Origin: Nitrospinae bacterium bin107
GTDB lineage: Bacteria > UBA8248
Assembly (NCBI GenBank): GCA_002238965.1
Contig: MPNJ01000011.1
Coordinates: 1-64,000 of the forward strand
Direction of reading: 5' to 3'
DNA length: 64,000 nt
Shown here one piece after another: positions 7,051 through 15,647 of this stretch. The first letter of the stretch is position 1; every line of letters begins with the position of its first letter. Position numbers and translations under genes: made by a program. Under the pieces are notes generated by a model, which worked only from the letters and a program-made list of their open reading frames with translations, ran no database searches and had not been told where the DNA came from.

Positions 7051-8154
7051 ATGCAGGCCGACCTGTTCCGCGTGGCGATGGACTCGCCCGACGACATCTC
7101 AGGCGTCGCCGCTCTCATTGAGGAGGGCCGCTGCCGGGCGGAAGACGTCGTCGGCATCATGGGCAAGACCGAGGGCAACGGCTGCGTGAACGATTTCTCG
7201 CGCGGGTTCAGCAACTTCGTCCTGCTCGATTATTTCTCACGCTCCATGGGCAAGCCGCGAGAAGAGGTGGAGGCGCAGATCGCCCTCATCATGTCCGGCG
7301 GCACCGAGGGGGTCATGTGTCCGCATTTTTCGGTGTTCACGAGGTCGGAGCGCGGCTCGGCCGGCGGGAGCGCCAAGCGCCTGGCCATCGCCTCGGGCCA
7401 CACGGCGGATTTTCCGCCCGAGGAGATGGGCCGGATGGCGCAGGTCCGCGCGACGGCGGACCTCGTCCGCAAGCTCATGGCGGAAGCGCATATCGAGAGC
7501 GCCGAAGATCTGCACTTCGTGCAGGTGAAGTGCCCCCTCCTGACGGGCGACCGCATGGCGGACGCCGCGGCGCGCGGGAAGAGCGTCTGCACCGAGGACA
7601 CGTATAAGTCGATGGGCTACTCGCGCGGCGCATCGGCGCTGGGCGTGGCCCTGGCGGCCGGCGAGGTGGATGAGAGCGACCTGGGCGATGAGGTGATCTG
7701 CAAGGACTGGTCGCTGCAATCGGGCGTCGCTTCGACTTCGGCGGGGATAGAGCTCATGTGCAACGAGGCGATGGTCATCGGCAACAGCGCGGCCTGGGGC
7801 GGGGAACTCGTCGTCGGCCACAGCGTCATGCGCGACGCCATCGATCGCGACGCGGTGAAGGAGGCCATCGTGAACGCGGGCGTCGGCTTCGGGTGGTCGC
7901 TCACGCCGGAGCAGCAAGGGCGCATCGTGAACGTCTTCGCCAAGTGCGAGGCCTCCCCCGACGGCCTGGTGCGCGGCCGCCGCCACACCATGCTGGACGA
8001 CTCGGACATCAACAACACGCGCCACGCCCGCTCGGTGGTGAACGCCGTGGTCTCCTCCGTCGTGGGCGACACGATGATGTACGTCTCCGGCGGCGCGGAG
8101 CACCAGGGTCCTCCCGGCGGCGGTCCCGTCGCGGCGGTCGTGCGTGTGGCGTAG
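7051..8154 (+). CDS. Ring-opening amidohydrolase (cyanuric acid hydrolase / barbiturase family)
   Basis: A 367-residue member of the AtzD/TrzD/barbiturase family. These enzymes hydrolyse cyclic amides such as cyanuric acid or barbituric acid. Family signatures are visible: the first-domain Ser loop MSGGTEGVMCPH, a second-domain stretch YSRGASALGVALAAGE, and the third-domain C-terminal loop SGGAEHQGPPGGGPVA. The ATG at 7051 follows AGGAGG by 6-7 bp, so it is preferred over an upstream in-frame ATG at 6952. The substrate cannot be read from sequence. The neighbouring FdrA/DUF1116 and carbamate kinase genes favour one whose product is an acyl-urea (barbiturate) or biuret-type compound (cyanurate). 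Confidence 0.9.
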   Translation: MQADLFRVAMDSPDDISGVAALIEEGRCRAEDVVGIMGKTEGNGCVNDFSRGFSNFVLLDYFSRSMGKPREEVEAQIALIMSGGTEGVMCPHFSVFTRSERGSAGGSAKRLAIASGHTADFPPEEMGRMAQVRATADLVRKLMAEAHIESAEDLHFVQVKCPLLTGDRMADAAARGKSVCTEDTYKSMGYSRGASALGVALAAGEVDESDLGDEVICKDWSLQSGVASTSAGIELMCNEAMVIGNSAAWGGELVVGHSVMRDAIDRDAVKEAIVNAGVGFGWSLTPEQQGRIVNVFAKCEASPDGLVRGRRHTMLDDSDINNTRHARSVVNAVVSSVVGDTMMYVSGGAEHQGPPGGGPVAAVVRVA

Positions 8155-8172
8155 GTAAACAGAGCGCAGATT

Positions 8173-8198
8173 GTAGGGGCGGACCTACGTGTCCGCCC
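8173..8198. repeat. GTAG-headed palindrome, GGGGCGGAC type
   Basis: GTAGGGGCGGAC followed by CTACGT and GTCCGCCC. This is an imperfect member of the palindrome family, just after the amidohydrolase stop. Confidence 0.65.
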
Positions 8199-8239
8199 TG
8201 CGCGAGCATCCATGGCCCTACCGCGTCATCGGGCCGAAA

Positions 8240-8270
8240 TAAAAAAAGGGAGGACACACAGGTCCTCCCC
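8240..8270 (-). terminator. Rho-independent terminator of the BMP-type ABC operon
   Basis: Read leftward, GGGAGGAC and GTCCTCCC form an 8-bp stem with a 6-nt loop, followed by TTTTTTTATTT. It lies about 40 bp past the stop of the last permease gene. Confidence 0.85.
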
Positions 8271-8308
8271 TATAAAACCATGGCCCTCTCCGGAAGAATT
8301 CCCTCCCC

Positions 8309-9379
8309 CTACCCCGCCTTGATATTCCGCCGCGCCTGCACGAACACCACCGTGAGCACGATGATGGCCTGGAAGACGAACACCGCCGCCCCCGGCAGTC
8401 CGATGCTGCGCTGGAGCGAATCCGAACCCGACACCAGCACCGCGAACACCGCGGCGGCTATCGTGACGCCCAGGGGGTTGTTGCGCCCGATGACGGCTAT
8501 CAGGATGGCCATCGCCCCGTAGTTGGGCGCGCCCTCCGCCCCGCTGATGCCGAGCAGGAGGCTCTGGTGGAATCCCGATACCTCGATGGCCCCGGCCAGT
8601 CCCGAGAGCGCGCCGCAGGTCGGCATGATGATGAGCGTGACGCGCGCGACGTTGATGCCGCCGAAGCGCGCGGCGCGCGGGTTGTCCCCCACCGCGCGAA
8701 TCTCGTAGCCGGCGATGGTGCGCGTCATGAAGTAGTACATGCCGACCGCCGCCGCCAGCGCGATGATGAAGCCTGCGTGCGCGCCCGCCCTCGGCATCAC
8801 CTGGGGCAGCACGGAGGCGTCGGGGATCGGGAGCGAGATGGCGTCGCCCGCCAGCGGGTCGTTCCACGGGCCGTTCGCGAGGTAGTCCACGAGGTAGAGC
8901 GCGACGAAATTCAGCATCACCGTCACGAAAATCTCGCTCACCCGGTAGCGCACGCGCAGGATGCCGGGGATGAATCCCCAGAACCACCCACCCAGGATGC
9001 CGCCCAGAAGCCCCAGCGGCACGAAGACCGGCCAGGGGAGGTTCATGCCTTCCAGGGCAAAGGCCGTGCCCGTCATCCCGATCGCGCCCGCGTATATCTG
9101 TCCGTCCACGCCGATGTTGAAGTGCCCGCCCCGCATCCCGAAGGCCACCGCGAGCGAGGCGAGCAGGAGCGGGGAGAACTTGTTGAGCGTCTGCGCGAAC
9201 CCGCCCCATGTGCCGAGTGAGGAGCGAAGGACGGTCCCGAGCGCGACGAGCACGTCGCCGCCGAAGGCGACGATGAAGACGGCCCCGCACGCCAGCGCCA
9301 GCGCGCCCGCCGCCGCGTAGGTGACGGCGAATTCCATCGCCATCTTTTTCTTCTCGCTCACGCTCGCAGGCGCCGCCAT
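8309..9379 (-). CDS. BMP-type ABC transporter permease (YufP-like), second permease
   Basis: A 356-residue inner-membrane permease of the branched-chain-permease fold found in nucleoside/BMP-type importers. Many hydrophobic helices are visible (for example GALALACGAVFIVAFGG near residue 26). The motif MRGGHFNIGVDGQIYAGAIG is typical of this permease type. It is the last gene of a leftward four-gene operon (permease, binding protein, ATPase, permease). It starts 1 bp from the ATPase stop and is followed by a clear terminator. The operon faces away from the cyclase-fdrA genes, so the importer probably supplies their substrate. Confidence 0.9.
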   Translation of the reverse strand: MAAPASVSEKKKMAMEFAVTYAAAGALALACGAVFIVAFGGDVLVALGTVLRSSLGTWGGFAQTLNKFSPLLLASLAVAFGMRGGHFNIGVDGQIYAGAIGMTGTAFALEGMNLPWPVFVPLGLLGGILGGWFWGFIPGILRVRYRVSEIFVTVMLNFVALYLVDYLANGPWNDPLAGDAISLPIPDASVLPQVMPRAGAHAGFIIALAAAVGMYYFMTRTIAGYEIRAVGDNPRAARFGGINVARVTLIIMPTCGALSGLAGAIEVSGFHQSLLLGISGAEGAPNYGAMAILIAVIGRNNPLGVTIAAAVFAVLVSGSDSLQRSIGLPGAAVFVFQAIIVLTVVFVQARRNIKAG

Positions 9380-9380
9380 A

Positions 9381-10940
9381 TCAGGAAACCTCTCCTTCTT
9401 TCTGGCCCGCCATCAGGGCGCCTATCTGGTAGATGTCGTATTCGGGGCCGTCGAAGGCGCCCAGAATCTCGCCCGCGTAGATGACGACGATGCGGTCGCT
9501 CATCTGGCAGAGTTCGTCCAGGTCTTCTGAAATCAGCAGGACGCCCGCGCCGCCCGCGCGAAGCTCCCGCAGCCGGCCATGCACGAACGAGGCGGCCATG
9601 ACGTCGAGACCGCGCGTGGGGTTGTTGGCGATCATCGCCTTCCCGCCCGTCCTGTGGGCGAGCATCACCGCGCGCGCCACGATGGTCTTCTGGATGTTCC
9701 CGCCAGAGAGGTGCGCGGCGGGCACGTGCTCGTTCCGCGCCAGGATGTTGAATTCCGCAATCGCGTTCCTGCCCAACTCATGCGCGGCCTCGCGCTCGAA
9801 CACGCCGCGCCGCTTGAAGATGTGCGGGTGGAGTCCCAGCACGAAATTCTCGGCCAGGCTCAGCCCCGGCAGAATCCCCTCCTCTATCCTGTCCTGCGGC
9901 AGGAGGCTCATCCCCCGCGCGATGCGCCCGGCCACAGAGAGGGCGGATACCTCCTCGCCGCCCAGGTGGACTTCACCTTCTTCTATCTCGATGAGTCCGG
10001 CCAGGGCTTCGGCCAGTTCCTTCTGGCCGTTCCCCGAGATTCCCGCCATGCCGACGATGAGTCCCCGGGGGACGTCGAAAGCGACGTCGGTGAGCGGAAC
10101 CCCCGACTTCGCAGAGGTGCGCACCCCCCGGACGGAAAGCGCGGGGTCTCCCTCACGCGCCGCCGAGGGCCCCGTCGGCCGCTCGCCCACGGGCGGCATG
10201 CCGCGCTCGCCCATCATCATCTGCACGAGCCTGTCACGGGTGGCCTCCTCGCGGGGGATGGTGTCGATCTTGCGGCCGCCGCGGAAGACGGTGATGCGGT
10301 CGCAGTTGTCCAGGACCTCCTGGATCTTGTGTGTGATGAAGACCACCGTCAGCCCCCCCGTGGCGAAGGACTTCAGGATCGAGAACAGCCCGTCCACCTC
10401 GTGGGGAGTCAGCATGGTCGTCGGCTCATCCAGAATCAGGATGTCCGCGCCGTGGTAGAGCGCCTTCAGGATTTCGACCTTCTGCTGAATGCCTGCGGGA
10501 AGGGTTTTCACCTGCTCGTCCAGCGGGATGGAGAGGCCGTAGTTCGCGGCCAGCTCTTCCACGGAGGCGCGCTGGGCGTCCACGTCGAGCCTCCAGCGCG
10601 AGCCTTCCCTGCCCAGCAGAATGTTCTCGAGCGCCGTGAAGTTGCCGATCAGCTCCACGTGCTGGTGAACCATCCCGACGCCGACCGCGATCGCATCCTG
10701 CGGCGAGTGGATATCCACCTCACGCCGGTCGACCACTATCTGGCCCTCGTCCAAGCGGTAGAGGCCGCTCAGGATGTTCATGAGCGTGGTCTTGCCCGCG
10801 CCGTTCTCCCCCAGGAGGGCGTGGATCTCCCCCTTGGCGGCCTCGAAGTCCACGGCGTCCAATGCGCGGACTTCCCCGAAGGACTTGCTGACGCCGTACA
10901 TTTCGACGCAAGGGACGTGTTTCGCCGTCATCGCTTTCAT
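9381..10940 (-). CDS. BMP-type ABC transporter ATP-binding protein (two ABC domains)
   Basis: A 519-residue protein with tandem ABC domains, like YufO, RbsA or MglA-type ATPases. The first domain has Walker A GENGAGKTT (about 38-46), a divergent signature LPAGIQQKVEIL and Walker B ILILDEPTTML. The second lacks a full Walker A (GISGNGQKELAEAL) but has LSGGNIQKTIVARA. This asymmetry is usual in the sugar/nucleoside class. It energises the two permeases beside it. The gene follows the binding-protein gene across a strong intercistronic hairpin. Confidence 0.92.
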   Translation of the reverse strand: MKAMTAKHVPCVEMYGVSKSFGEVRALDAVDFEAAKGEIHALLGENGAGKTTLMNILSGLYRLDEGQIVVDRREVDIHSPQDAIAVGVGMVHQHVELIGNFTALENILLGREGSRWRLDVDAQRASVEELAANYGLSIPLDEQVKTLPAGIQQKVEILKALYHGADILILDEPTTMLTPHEVDGLFSILKSFATGGLTVVFITHKIQEVLDNCDRITVFRGGRKIDTIPREEATRDRLVQMMMGERGMPPVGERPTGPSAAREGDPALSVRGVRTSAKSGVPLTDVAFDVPRGLIVGMAGISGNGQKELAEALAGLIEIEEGEVHLGGEEVSALSVAGRIARGMSLLPQDRIEEGILPGLSLAENFVLGLHPHIFKRRGVFEREAAHELGRNAIAEFNILARNEHVPAAHLSGGNIQKTIVARAVMLAHRTGGKAMIANNPTRGLDVMAASFVHGRLRELRAGGAGVLLISEDLDELCQMSDRIVVIYAGEILGAFDGPEYDIYQIGALMAGQKEGEVS

Positions 10941-10948
10941 CCATTCCA

Positions 10949-10986
10949 GGCGCCCCGCCCCGCTCGGAAAATCGGGGAGGGGCGCC
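10949..10986 (-). promoter_or_regulatory. Intercistronic hairpin between binding-protein and ATPase genes
   Basis: GGCGCCCC and GGGGCGCC form the base of a long GC stem with CCCCG / CGGGG inside and an AAAAT loop. No U-run follows it leftward. Such a stem after a binding-protein gene commonly stabilises the upstream mRNA or dampens downstream expression. Confidence 0.6.
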
Positions 10987-10998
10987 CACGCCTTCTGT

Positions 10999-12000
10999 TT
11001 ATTTCGCCAACATGACTTTCTTCATCACGAGCCTGGGCTTGATCGCTCCGGAGCGTATTTTCATATACGCCTCTTTCGTTCTCTTCATGGCCTCGGCCGA
11101 TACGTTCCCCAGAGATTCGATCTCGAACCCGACGCCGGGGCGCATGGGCACGTATCCCCCGGGAGACCCCTTCAGGATTCCCGCCAGAGCTTTCTGGTAG
11201 GGTGGCCGGAAATCGATGATCAGCGTGCCGGCGAAGTGCTTGGGCGCCTTGTCCGTCTTGTCGGTGTAGAACGTGGTGACCAGCACCTTGCGCTTCGACT
11301 TCTTGGCGGCTTCGACGACGCCGTACACACCCAGGTTCACCATGTTGATGATGAAGTCGACGCCGCCGGCGATCATGGCGTCGGCGGTCTGGCGCGCCTT
11401 GACCGGATCGTTCTGGTTGCCGGTGAAGGCGTAGGTGAGTTGCGCCTTGGGGTTGGTCGCCTTGAGCGCATCGGAGATGGTGTTGATGGAAGCCTTGAAA
11501 TCAGGAAGCGGTATTCCCGCGATGACGCTCACCTTGTTCGTCTTCGTCGCGAGGCCGGCCAGCACCCCGAAGGGATAGAAGGCCTCGTAATAGTGGCGGT
11601 GAATGTTCCAGACGTTCTTGGGAACCTTGAACTTGCCCGAACTCTCCATGATGAAGGTCACCTCGGGAAATTTCGGCGCCAGCTTCTGTACGAGCCTGAC
11701 GTACTGCCCGCCGTGGAAGCCGATGATGGTGAAGCCCGAGGAGATGTACTCGCGCGCCACCCGCTCGGCGTCCGCAGGCGAGATGCGCTCGGAGTAGGAG
11801 GTTTCGATCTTGAACCTCTTCTTGATGTCCTGGGCGACCTCATAGCCCCTGAAGTTGTAGTCCGCATCCTCGATGGGTCCGGGCAGGATGATGGCGAACT
11901 TGTGGGCCTTCGCGGCGAGCGCCGGGCCGGGCGCGATCAGGCCAAGGGCCGCGAGCGCGGCGGCGGCGAAGAACAATCGGCGTGTCCATTTGGTTTTCAT
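10999..12000 (-). CDS. BMP-family periplasmic substrate-binding protein
   Basis: A 333-residue exported binding protein of the basic membrane protein (BMP/PnrA-like) family, which binds nucleosides, purines or related heterocycles. A signal peptide is clear (Arg/Lys, then LFFAAAALAALGLIAP, cut after ALA). The mature start AHKFAIILPGPIEDADYNFR has the family's initial beta-strand and Asp-Tyr-Asn-Phe region. It has no lipobox, so it should be soluble in the periplasm. It sits between permease and ATPase genes. The ligand is probably the heterocycle used by the adjacent ring-opening amidohydrolase; that is inference from position. Confidence 0.9.
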   Translation of the reverse strand: MKTKWTRRLFFAAAALAALGLIAPGPALAAKAHKFAIILPGPIEDADYNFRGYEVAQDIKKRFKIETSYSERISPADAERVAREYISSGFTIIGFHGGQYVRLVQKLAPKFPEVTFIMESSGKFKVPKNVWNIHRHYYEAFYPFGVLAGLATKTNKVSVIAGIPLPDFKASINTISDALKATNPKAQLTYAFTGNQNDPVKARQTADAMIAGGVDFIINMVNLGVYGVVEAAKKSKRKVLVTTFYTDKTDKAPKHFAGTLIIDFRPPYQKALAGILKGSPGGYVPMRPGVGFEIESLGNVSAEAMKRTKEAYMKIRSGAIKPRLVMKKVMLAK

Positions 12001-12045
12001 TTCACACTCCTCCTTGATGAGAAAGCACGATTACCCGGACATGGT

Positions 12046-13032
12046 TCAATCCCGGGCTTCACGGTCGTATGGCCTCGTGAGCGCGCGGGGGCTTTCCGCA
12101 CCTCGCGCGACCTGGACCAGAACAATCATGGCGAACACGTACGGGAGCATCAGCAAAAACTGCGGCGGTATGAGTTTGGCGTATTGCGGCAGGGCGTTCA
12201 CCTTGAACTGGAAGGCGTCCACATACGCGAAGAGCAGCGCGCCGACGAACGACCATACCGGCACCCACCGCCCGAAGATCACCAGCATCAGGGCGAGCCA
12301 CCCCCTTCCGTTCACGATGTTGTCCGTGAACGAGCCCGATATCACGAGCGGCAGGTATGCGCCCGCGACGCCCAGGAAGAGTCCGCCCACAACGCACGCG
12401 CCGTAGCGCATCCGGGCGACGTCGATACCCACCGTGTCCGCCGCGCGGGGGTTCTCCCCGCAGGCGCGGAGCCTCAGGCCCAGCGGCGTCTTGAAGAGGA
12501 AGTAACTCACCGCAGCGACCAGGAAATAGGATAGATAGACGAGCCCGTTCTGCGCGAAGAAAATCTCGCCGATGAAGGGAATGCTCCCCAGAAGCGGGAT
12601 CTGCAACTCTTTTAACGTCGGCACCTGGGGAATGGATTGCACCACGCCCACCGCCAGCCGGTAGATGGTGGGCGATATCCCCAGCCCCAGGACGAATATC
12701 CCCAGCCCGATGACGATCTGGTTCGCCCGCAGGGTGATGGAGAAATACGCCAGAAGCAGCGTCAGCACGCTCCCCGAGAGCGCCGCGACGATGCAGCCGA
12801 TAATCGCGCTGCCCGAGTAGTAGGTGAGCAGAAAGCCCGTCACCGAACCCAGCGTCACGACCCCCTCGATGCCGACGTTCAGAATCCCCGAGCGCTCGAT
12901 GATGGTCTCGCCCAGGCACGCGATGATGAGGGGCGCCATCATGAGCATCGTGAGCTGGAAAAGGGATATGTCGAAAAAAAGGGACAAGGAAGTGCACCCC
13001 CGACCTGTGCTGCACACGTGCGAAAAACGCAT
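12046..13032 (-). CDS. BMP-type ABC transporter permease (YufQ-like), first permease
   Basis: A permease of up to 328 residues with repeated hydrophobic helices. It contains LGETIIERSGILNVGIEGVV, the conserved loop seen in YufQ-type nucleoside permeases. It is the promoter-proximal gene of the leftward ABC operon. The first about 15 residues of the longest frame do not look like a membrane protein start. A TTG at 12987 (SLFFDISLFQLTML onward) is a better biological start, though its ribosome site is weak. If so, the AACGCATCCCG site at 13026 lies upstream of the gene, not inside it. Confidence 0.88.
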   Translation of the reverse strand: MRFSHVCSTGRGCTSLSLFFDISLFQLTMLMMAPLIIACLGETIIERSGILNVGIEGVVTLGSVTGFLLTYYSGSAIIGCIVAALSGSVLTLLLAYFSITLRANQIVIGLGIFVLGLGISPTIYRLAVGVVQSIPQVPTLKELQIPLLGSIPFIGEIFFAQNGLVYLSYFLVAAVSYFLFKTPLGLRLRACGENPRAADTVGIDVARMRYGACVVGGLFLGVAGAYLPLVISGSFTDNIVNGRGWLALMLVIFGRWVPVWSFVGALLFAYVDAFQFKVNALPQYAKLIPPQFLLMLPYVFAMIVLVQVARGAESPRALTRPYDREARD

Positions 13033-13346
13033 CCCGATGCACTGCTTTTCGAGAGACTCTGTTGATTATGTACTCGTGGCTTGGCTCTCAGTATGCCTCA
13101 TGTGTTTCTCAAATACAAAAGATACAGAATTCGTGTTTCCGGCTCGTTACGTGAATTTCACTCTCCATTGTTCGTTCGTTGACCAAGCCCCCGCCCGGCC
13201 CGCGCATCCCGTTCCCCGTGTAAGCGGATGCGTTGCCCGCCCCGTTCGGTTCATACATAATGCGCGCATTGCAAACGCATCCCGTAATGAACCGACTGCC
13301 AGGATGGAGTTCGTTTCTCTTCTTCGCCAAAAAGGAGACCTCCGAG
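13033..13346. promoter_or_regulatory. Divergent promoter region with three AACGCATCC(C)G sites
   Basis: This AT-richer gap separates the leftward ABC operon from the rightward cyclase-fdrA operon. AACGCATCCCG occurs at 13026-13036 and 13274-13284, and inverted as CGGATGCGTT at 13225-13234. A rightward promoter candidate is TTGCCC (13233-13238), a 17-bp spacer and CATAAT (13256-13261). The inverted site would overlap its -35 and the last site its early transcript. This layout is typical of a repressor or activator operator. No regulator gene is adjacent. Confidence 0.4.
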
Positions 13347-14063
13347 ATGGAATTGATCGATCTGAGCATGGAAATATACCGGGACATGCCGATTTACCCG
13401 GACCTGCCCGGCCCCTCCCTCACCGTCGATGAAGACTGGGACACCGTGGCCAGGCGGACGGGCTCGATCAACTACGGCGCCCCCATCGTGACGAACCACT
13501 GCGTCATCTTCATGAGCGATCATACGGGGACGCACATCGACTCCCCCTGGCACAACAACCCCGACGGCTTCACGACCGAGCGCATCCCGATCGAATGGTG
13601 CATGTCGGACGGCGTCGTCCTCGATTTCACGGATAAAGAGTCAGGCTACGCCATCACGGCGGCGGACGTGGAAGGCGCGCTCGAGAAAATCGACTACACC
13701 CTCAAGCCGCTCGACATCGTGCTCATCCGCACCGACGCGAGCGTCGACTGGCAGACCAACCCCGACTACACCATGAACCAGCCCGGCATGAGCGCCGAGG
13801 CGACCCACTACTTAATCGACAACGGGGTCCGCGTGATGGGGATCGACGCGAGCGGCTGGGACGTGCCGATCTGGAAGATGCACGAGACGCGCAGCTACTG
13901 GGAGGCCCACCGGGTCATGCTGGAAAAAGACTACTGCCACATCGAGAACATGATAAACCTGAACCTGATACCCAAGTCCCACGGGTTCAAGCTCTCGGTG
14001 CTGCCCATCAAGTTCCGCGGCATGTCGGGCTCCCCCATTCGCGCGGTGGCGATCATCGATTAG
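13347..14063 (+). CDS. Cyclase-family metal-dependent hydrolase (kynurenine formamidase / isatin hydrolase-like)
   Basis: A 238-residue member of the cyclase family (PF04199). Members use Zn or Mn to hydrolyse amides or lactams such as N-formylkynurenine or isatin. The metal motif HTGTHIDSPWH is present (about residues 57-67), and ASGWDVPIW lies in the second half. ATG at 13347 follows AAGGAG with suitable spacing. It is the first gene of a rightward operon with fdrA (24 bp downstream) and the DUF1116 gene. It could hydrolyse a second amide bond after ring opening, or act on the product left after carbamoyl transfer. The substrate is not deducible from sequence. Confidence 0.85.
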   Translation: MELIDLSMEIYRDMPIYPDLPGPSLTVDEDWDTVARRTGSINYGAPIVTNHCVIFMSDHTGTHIDSPWHNNPDGFTTERIPIEWCMSDGVVLDFTDKESGYAITAADVEGALEKIDYTLKPLDIVLIRTDASVDWQTNPDYTMNQPGMSAEATHYLIDNGVRVMGIDASGWDVPIWKMHETRSYWEAHRVMLEKDYCHIENMINLNLIPKSHGFKLSVLPIKFRGMSGSPIRAVAIID

Positions 14064-14087
14064 CCCCGGGCAACTGGAGCGAGTGAA

Positions 14088-15647
14088 ATGGCGCTGGCCG
14101 TCCGCGTTTTAAGCGGCGCGTACCACGATTCGGTGAAGCTCATGCGCATCAGCGCCGCCACTTCCGGGAGGCCGGGCGTCCGGGGGGCGGCGGCCCTCAT
14201 GGGCACGCCGATGAACCTGGAGCAACTCGCAGCGAGCGGCCTGTTGGCGGAAGAAGCGAAAGGCGCCGGGCCAAACGATCTCGTCCTCGTCGTGGAGGCG
14301 GACGCTCCGGAGACGGCGCAAGAAGAGCTCACCTTGATGGAAGCGGCGCTCACCGCCCCCCGCACAAGCGGCGGAGCGGGCCCGCTCGCGAACCTCTCCG
14401 CACCCACGCTCGACGCAGCCCTGGCTGATGACCCCGGGATCAACCTCGCCCTTTTCTCGATTCCCGGCCCGAGTGTCCGCCGGGAAGCCGAGCGCGCGCT
14501 CAAAAAAGGCCTCCACTGCCTCATTTTCAGCGACAACGTATCTCTTGAAGACGAGGTGGCGCTCAAACGAATGGGGCGCGAGCGGGGCCTGCTCGTCATG
14601 GGTCCCGATTGCGGCACCGCGCACATCGGCGGCGTGGGACTCGGGTTTTGCAACGTGGTGCGTCCGGGCGGAATCGGCATCGTCGGCGCCGCCGGCACGG
14701 GAATTCAGGAGGCCATGGCCGCCATCGACGCATGCGGCGGCGGAATCTCCTGCGCCCTGGGCACCGGCGGACGGGACGTGTCCGACGCCGTCGGCGGCCT
14801 CGCCATGATCCAGGCTATCGAGACTTTATCCGAGGATGCGGCGACGGAGGTTCTCCTCGTTCTCGGCAAACCACCCGAGCCCGCCGCGATGGGAAAAGTG
14901 CTCGAAGCGGCTGCACAGTGCGCGAAGCCCGTCGTCGCCCATTTCGTCGGCGGCCATAGCGAGGACATCCTTGCGCATGCCGGTCTTCACCCGGCGGATT
15001 CGCTGGCTGAAGCGGGGGGGCTCGCCGTCTCGCTGGGCGGTGGGCGCGCCGACGCTGCGGCGCCTGCTCTCGACTCCGAAACGAGAGAGAGAATCGCCGG
15101 GTGGAGCCAAAAGAAAGATAGAGGCCGCCGGTTCCTGCGCGGCGTCTACACGGGCGGGACGCTTTGCGCCGAGGCGCAGGCCATCGTCGGAAGCACGATC
15201 CCGGGGATTCGCTCCAACGCGCCTCTCGACAAGAGCCATGGCGCAATGGCCGACCCCATGAGATCGCAGGGCCATGCGGTGGTGGATATGGGCGACGACA
15301 TCTTCACGCGGGGAAAACCCCACCCCATGATCGACCCCGCGCCCAGAAGCGCGCGGCTCCTTCAGGAAGCCCGCGACCCCGAGACGGCGGTGGTGCTCTT
15401 CGATGTCGTCCTGGGCCTGGGCGCGCATGAAGACCCGGCGGGTGAAACCGCCATAGCTATAGAGAGTGCGCGGGAATCGAGTCCCGATGTCTTGTTCATC
15501 GCCTCCGTCACGGGCACCGGGGGCGACCCGCAGGGTCTGGCGGGCCAGCGCGCCAGATTGGCCGGGGCCGGCGCCCTGGTGGCGGACACACATGCCGGGG
15601 CCTGTCTCGCCGCTGCCGCCGCGCTCGAGGAGACTCTCGACTTATGA
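14088..15647 (+). CDS. fdrA: FdrA-family protein (acyl-CoA-synthetase-fold; carbamoyltransferase subunit homologue)
   Basis: A 519-residue FdrA protein. It has a succinyl-CoA-synthetase-like fold with the MGPDCGTAHIGGVGLGF and GAAGTGIQEAMAAID segments (about residues 173-210) and a C-terminal ligase-like domain. E. coli FdrA is one subunit of oxamate carbamoyltransferase, which makes carbamoyl phosphate from oxalurate. This copy is slightly shorter than the E. coli protein. It overlaps the next gene by 4 bp (ATGA), a sign of translational coupling. GGAG lies 8 bp before the ATG. The context supports a role in phosphorolysis of a ureido compound. Confidence in the family is high, in the substrate low. 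Confidence 0.9.
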   Translation: MALAVRVLSGAYHDSVKLMRISAATSGRPGVRGAAALMGTPMNLEQLAASGLLAEEAKGAGPNDLVLVVEADAPETAQEELTLMEAALTAPRTSGGAGPLANLSAPTLDAALADDPGINLALFSIPGPSVRREAERALKKGLHCLIFSDNVSLEDEVALKRMGRERGLLVMGPDCGTAHIGGVGLGFCNVVRPGGIGIVGAAGTGIQEAMAAIDACGGGISCALGTGGRDVSDAVGGLAMIQAIETLSEDAATEVLLVLGKPPEPAAMGKVLEAAAQCAKPVVAHFVGGHSEDILAHAGLHPADSLAEAGGLAVSLGGGRADAAAPALDSETRERIAGWSQKKDRGRRFLRGVYTGGTLCAEAQAIVGSTIPGIRSNAPLDKSHGAMADPMRSQGHAVVDMGDDIFTRGKPHPMIDPAPRSARLLQEARDPETAVVLFDVVLGLGAHEDPAGETAIAIESARESSPDVLFIASVTGTGGDPQGLAGQRARLAGAGALVADTHAGACLAAAAALEETLDL

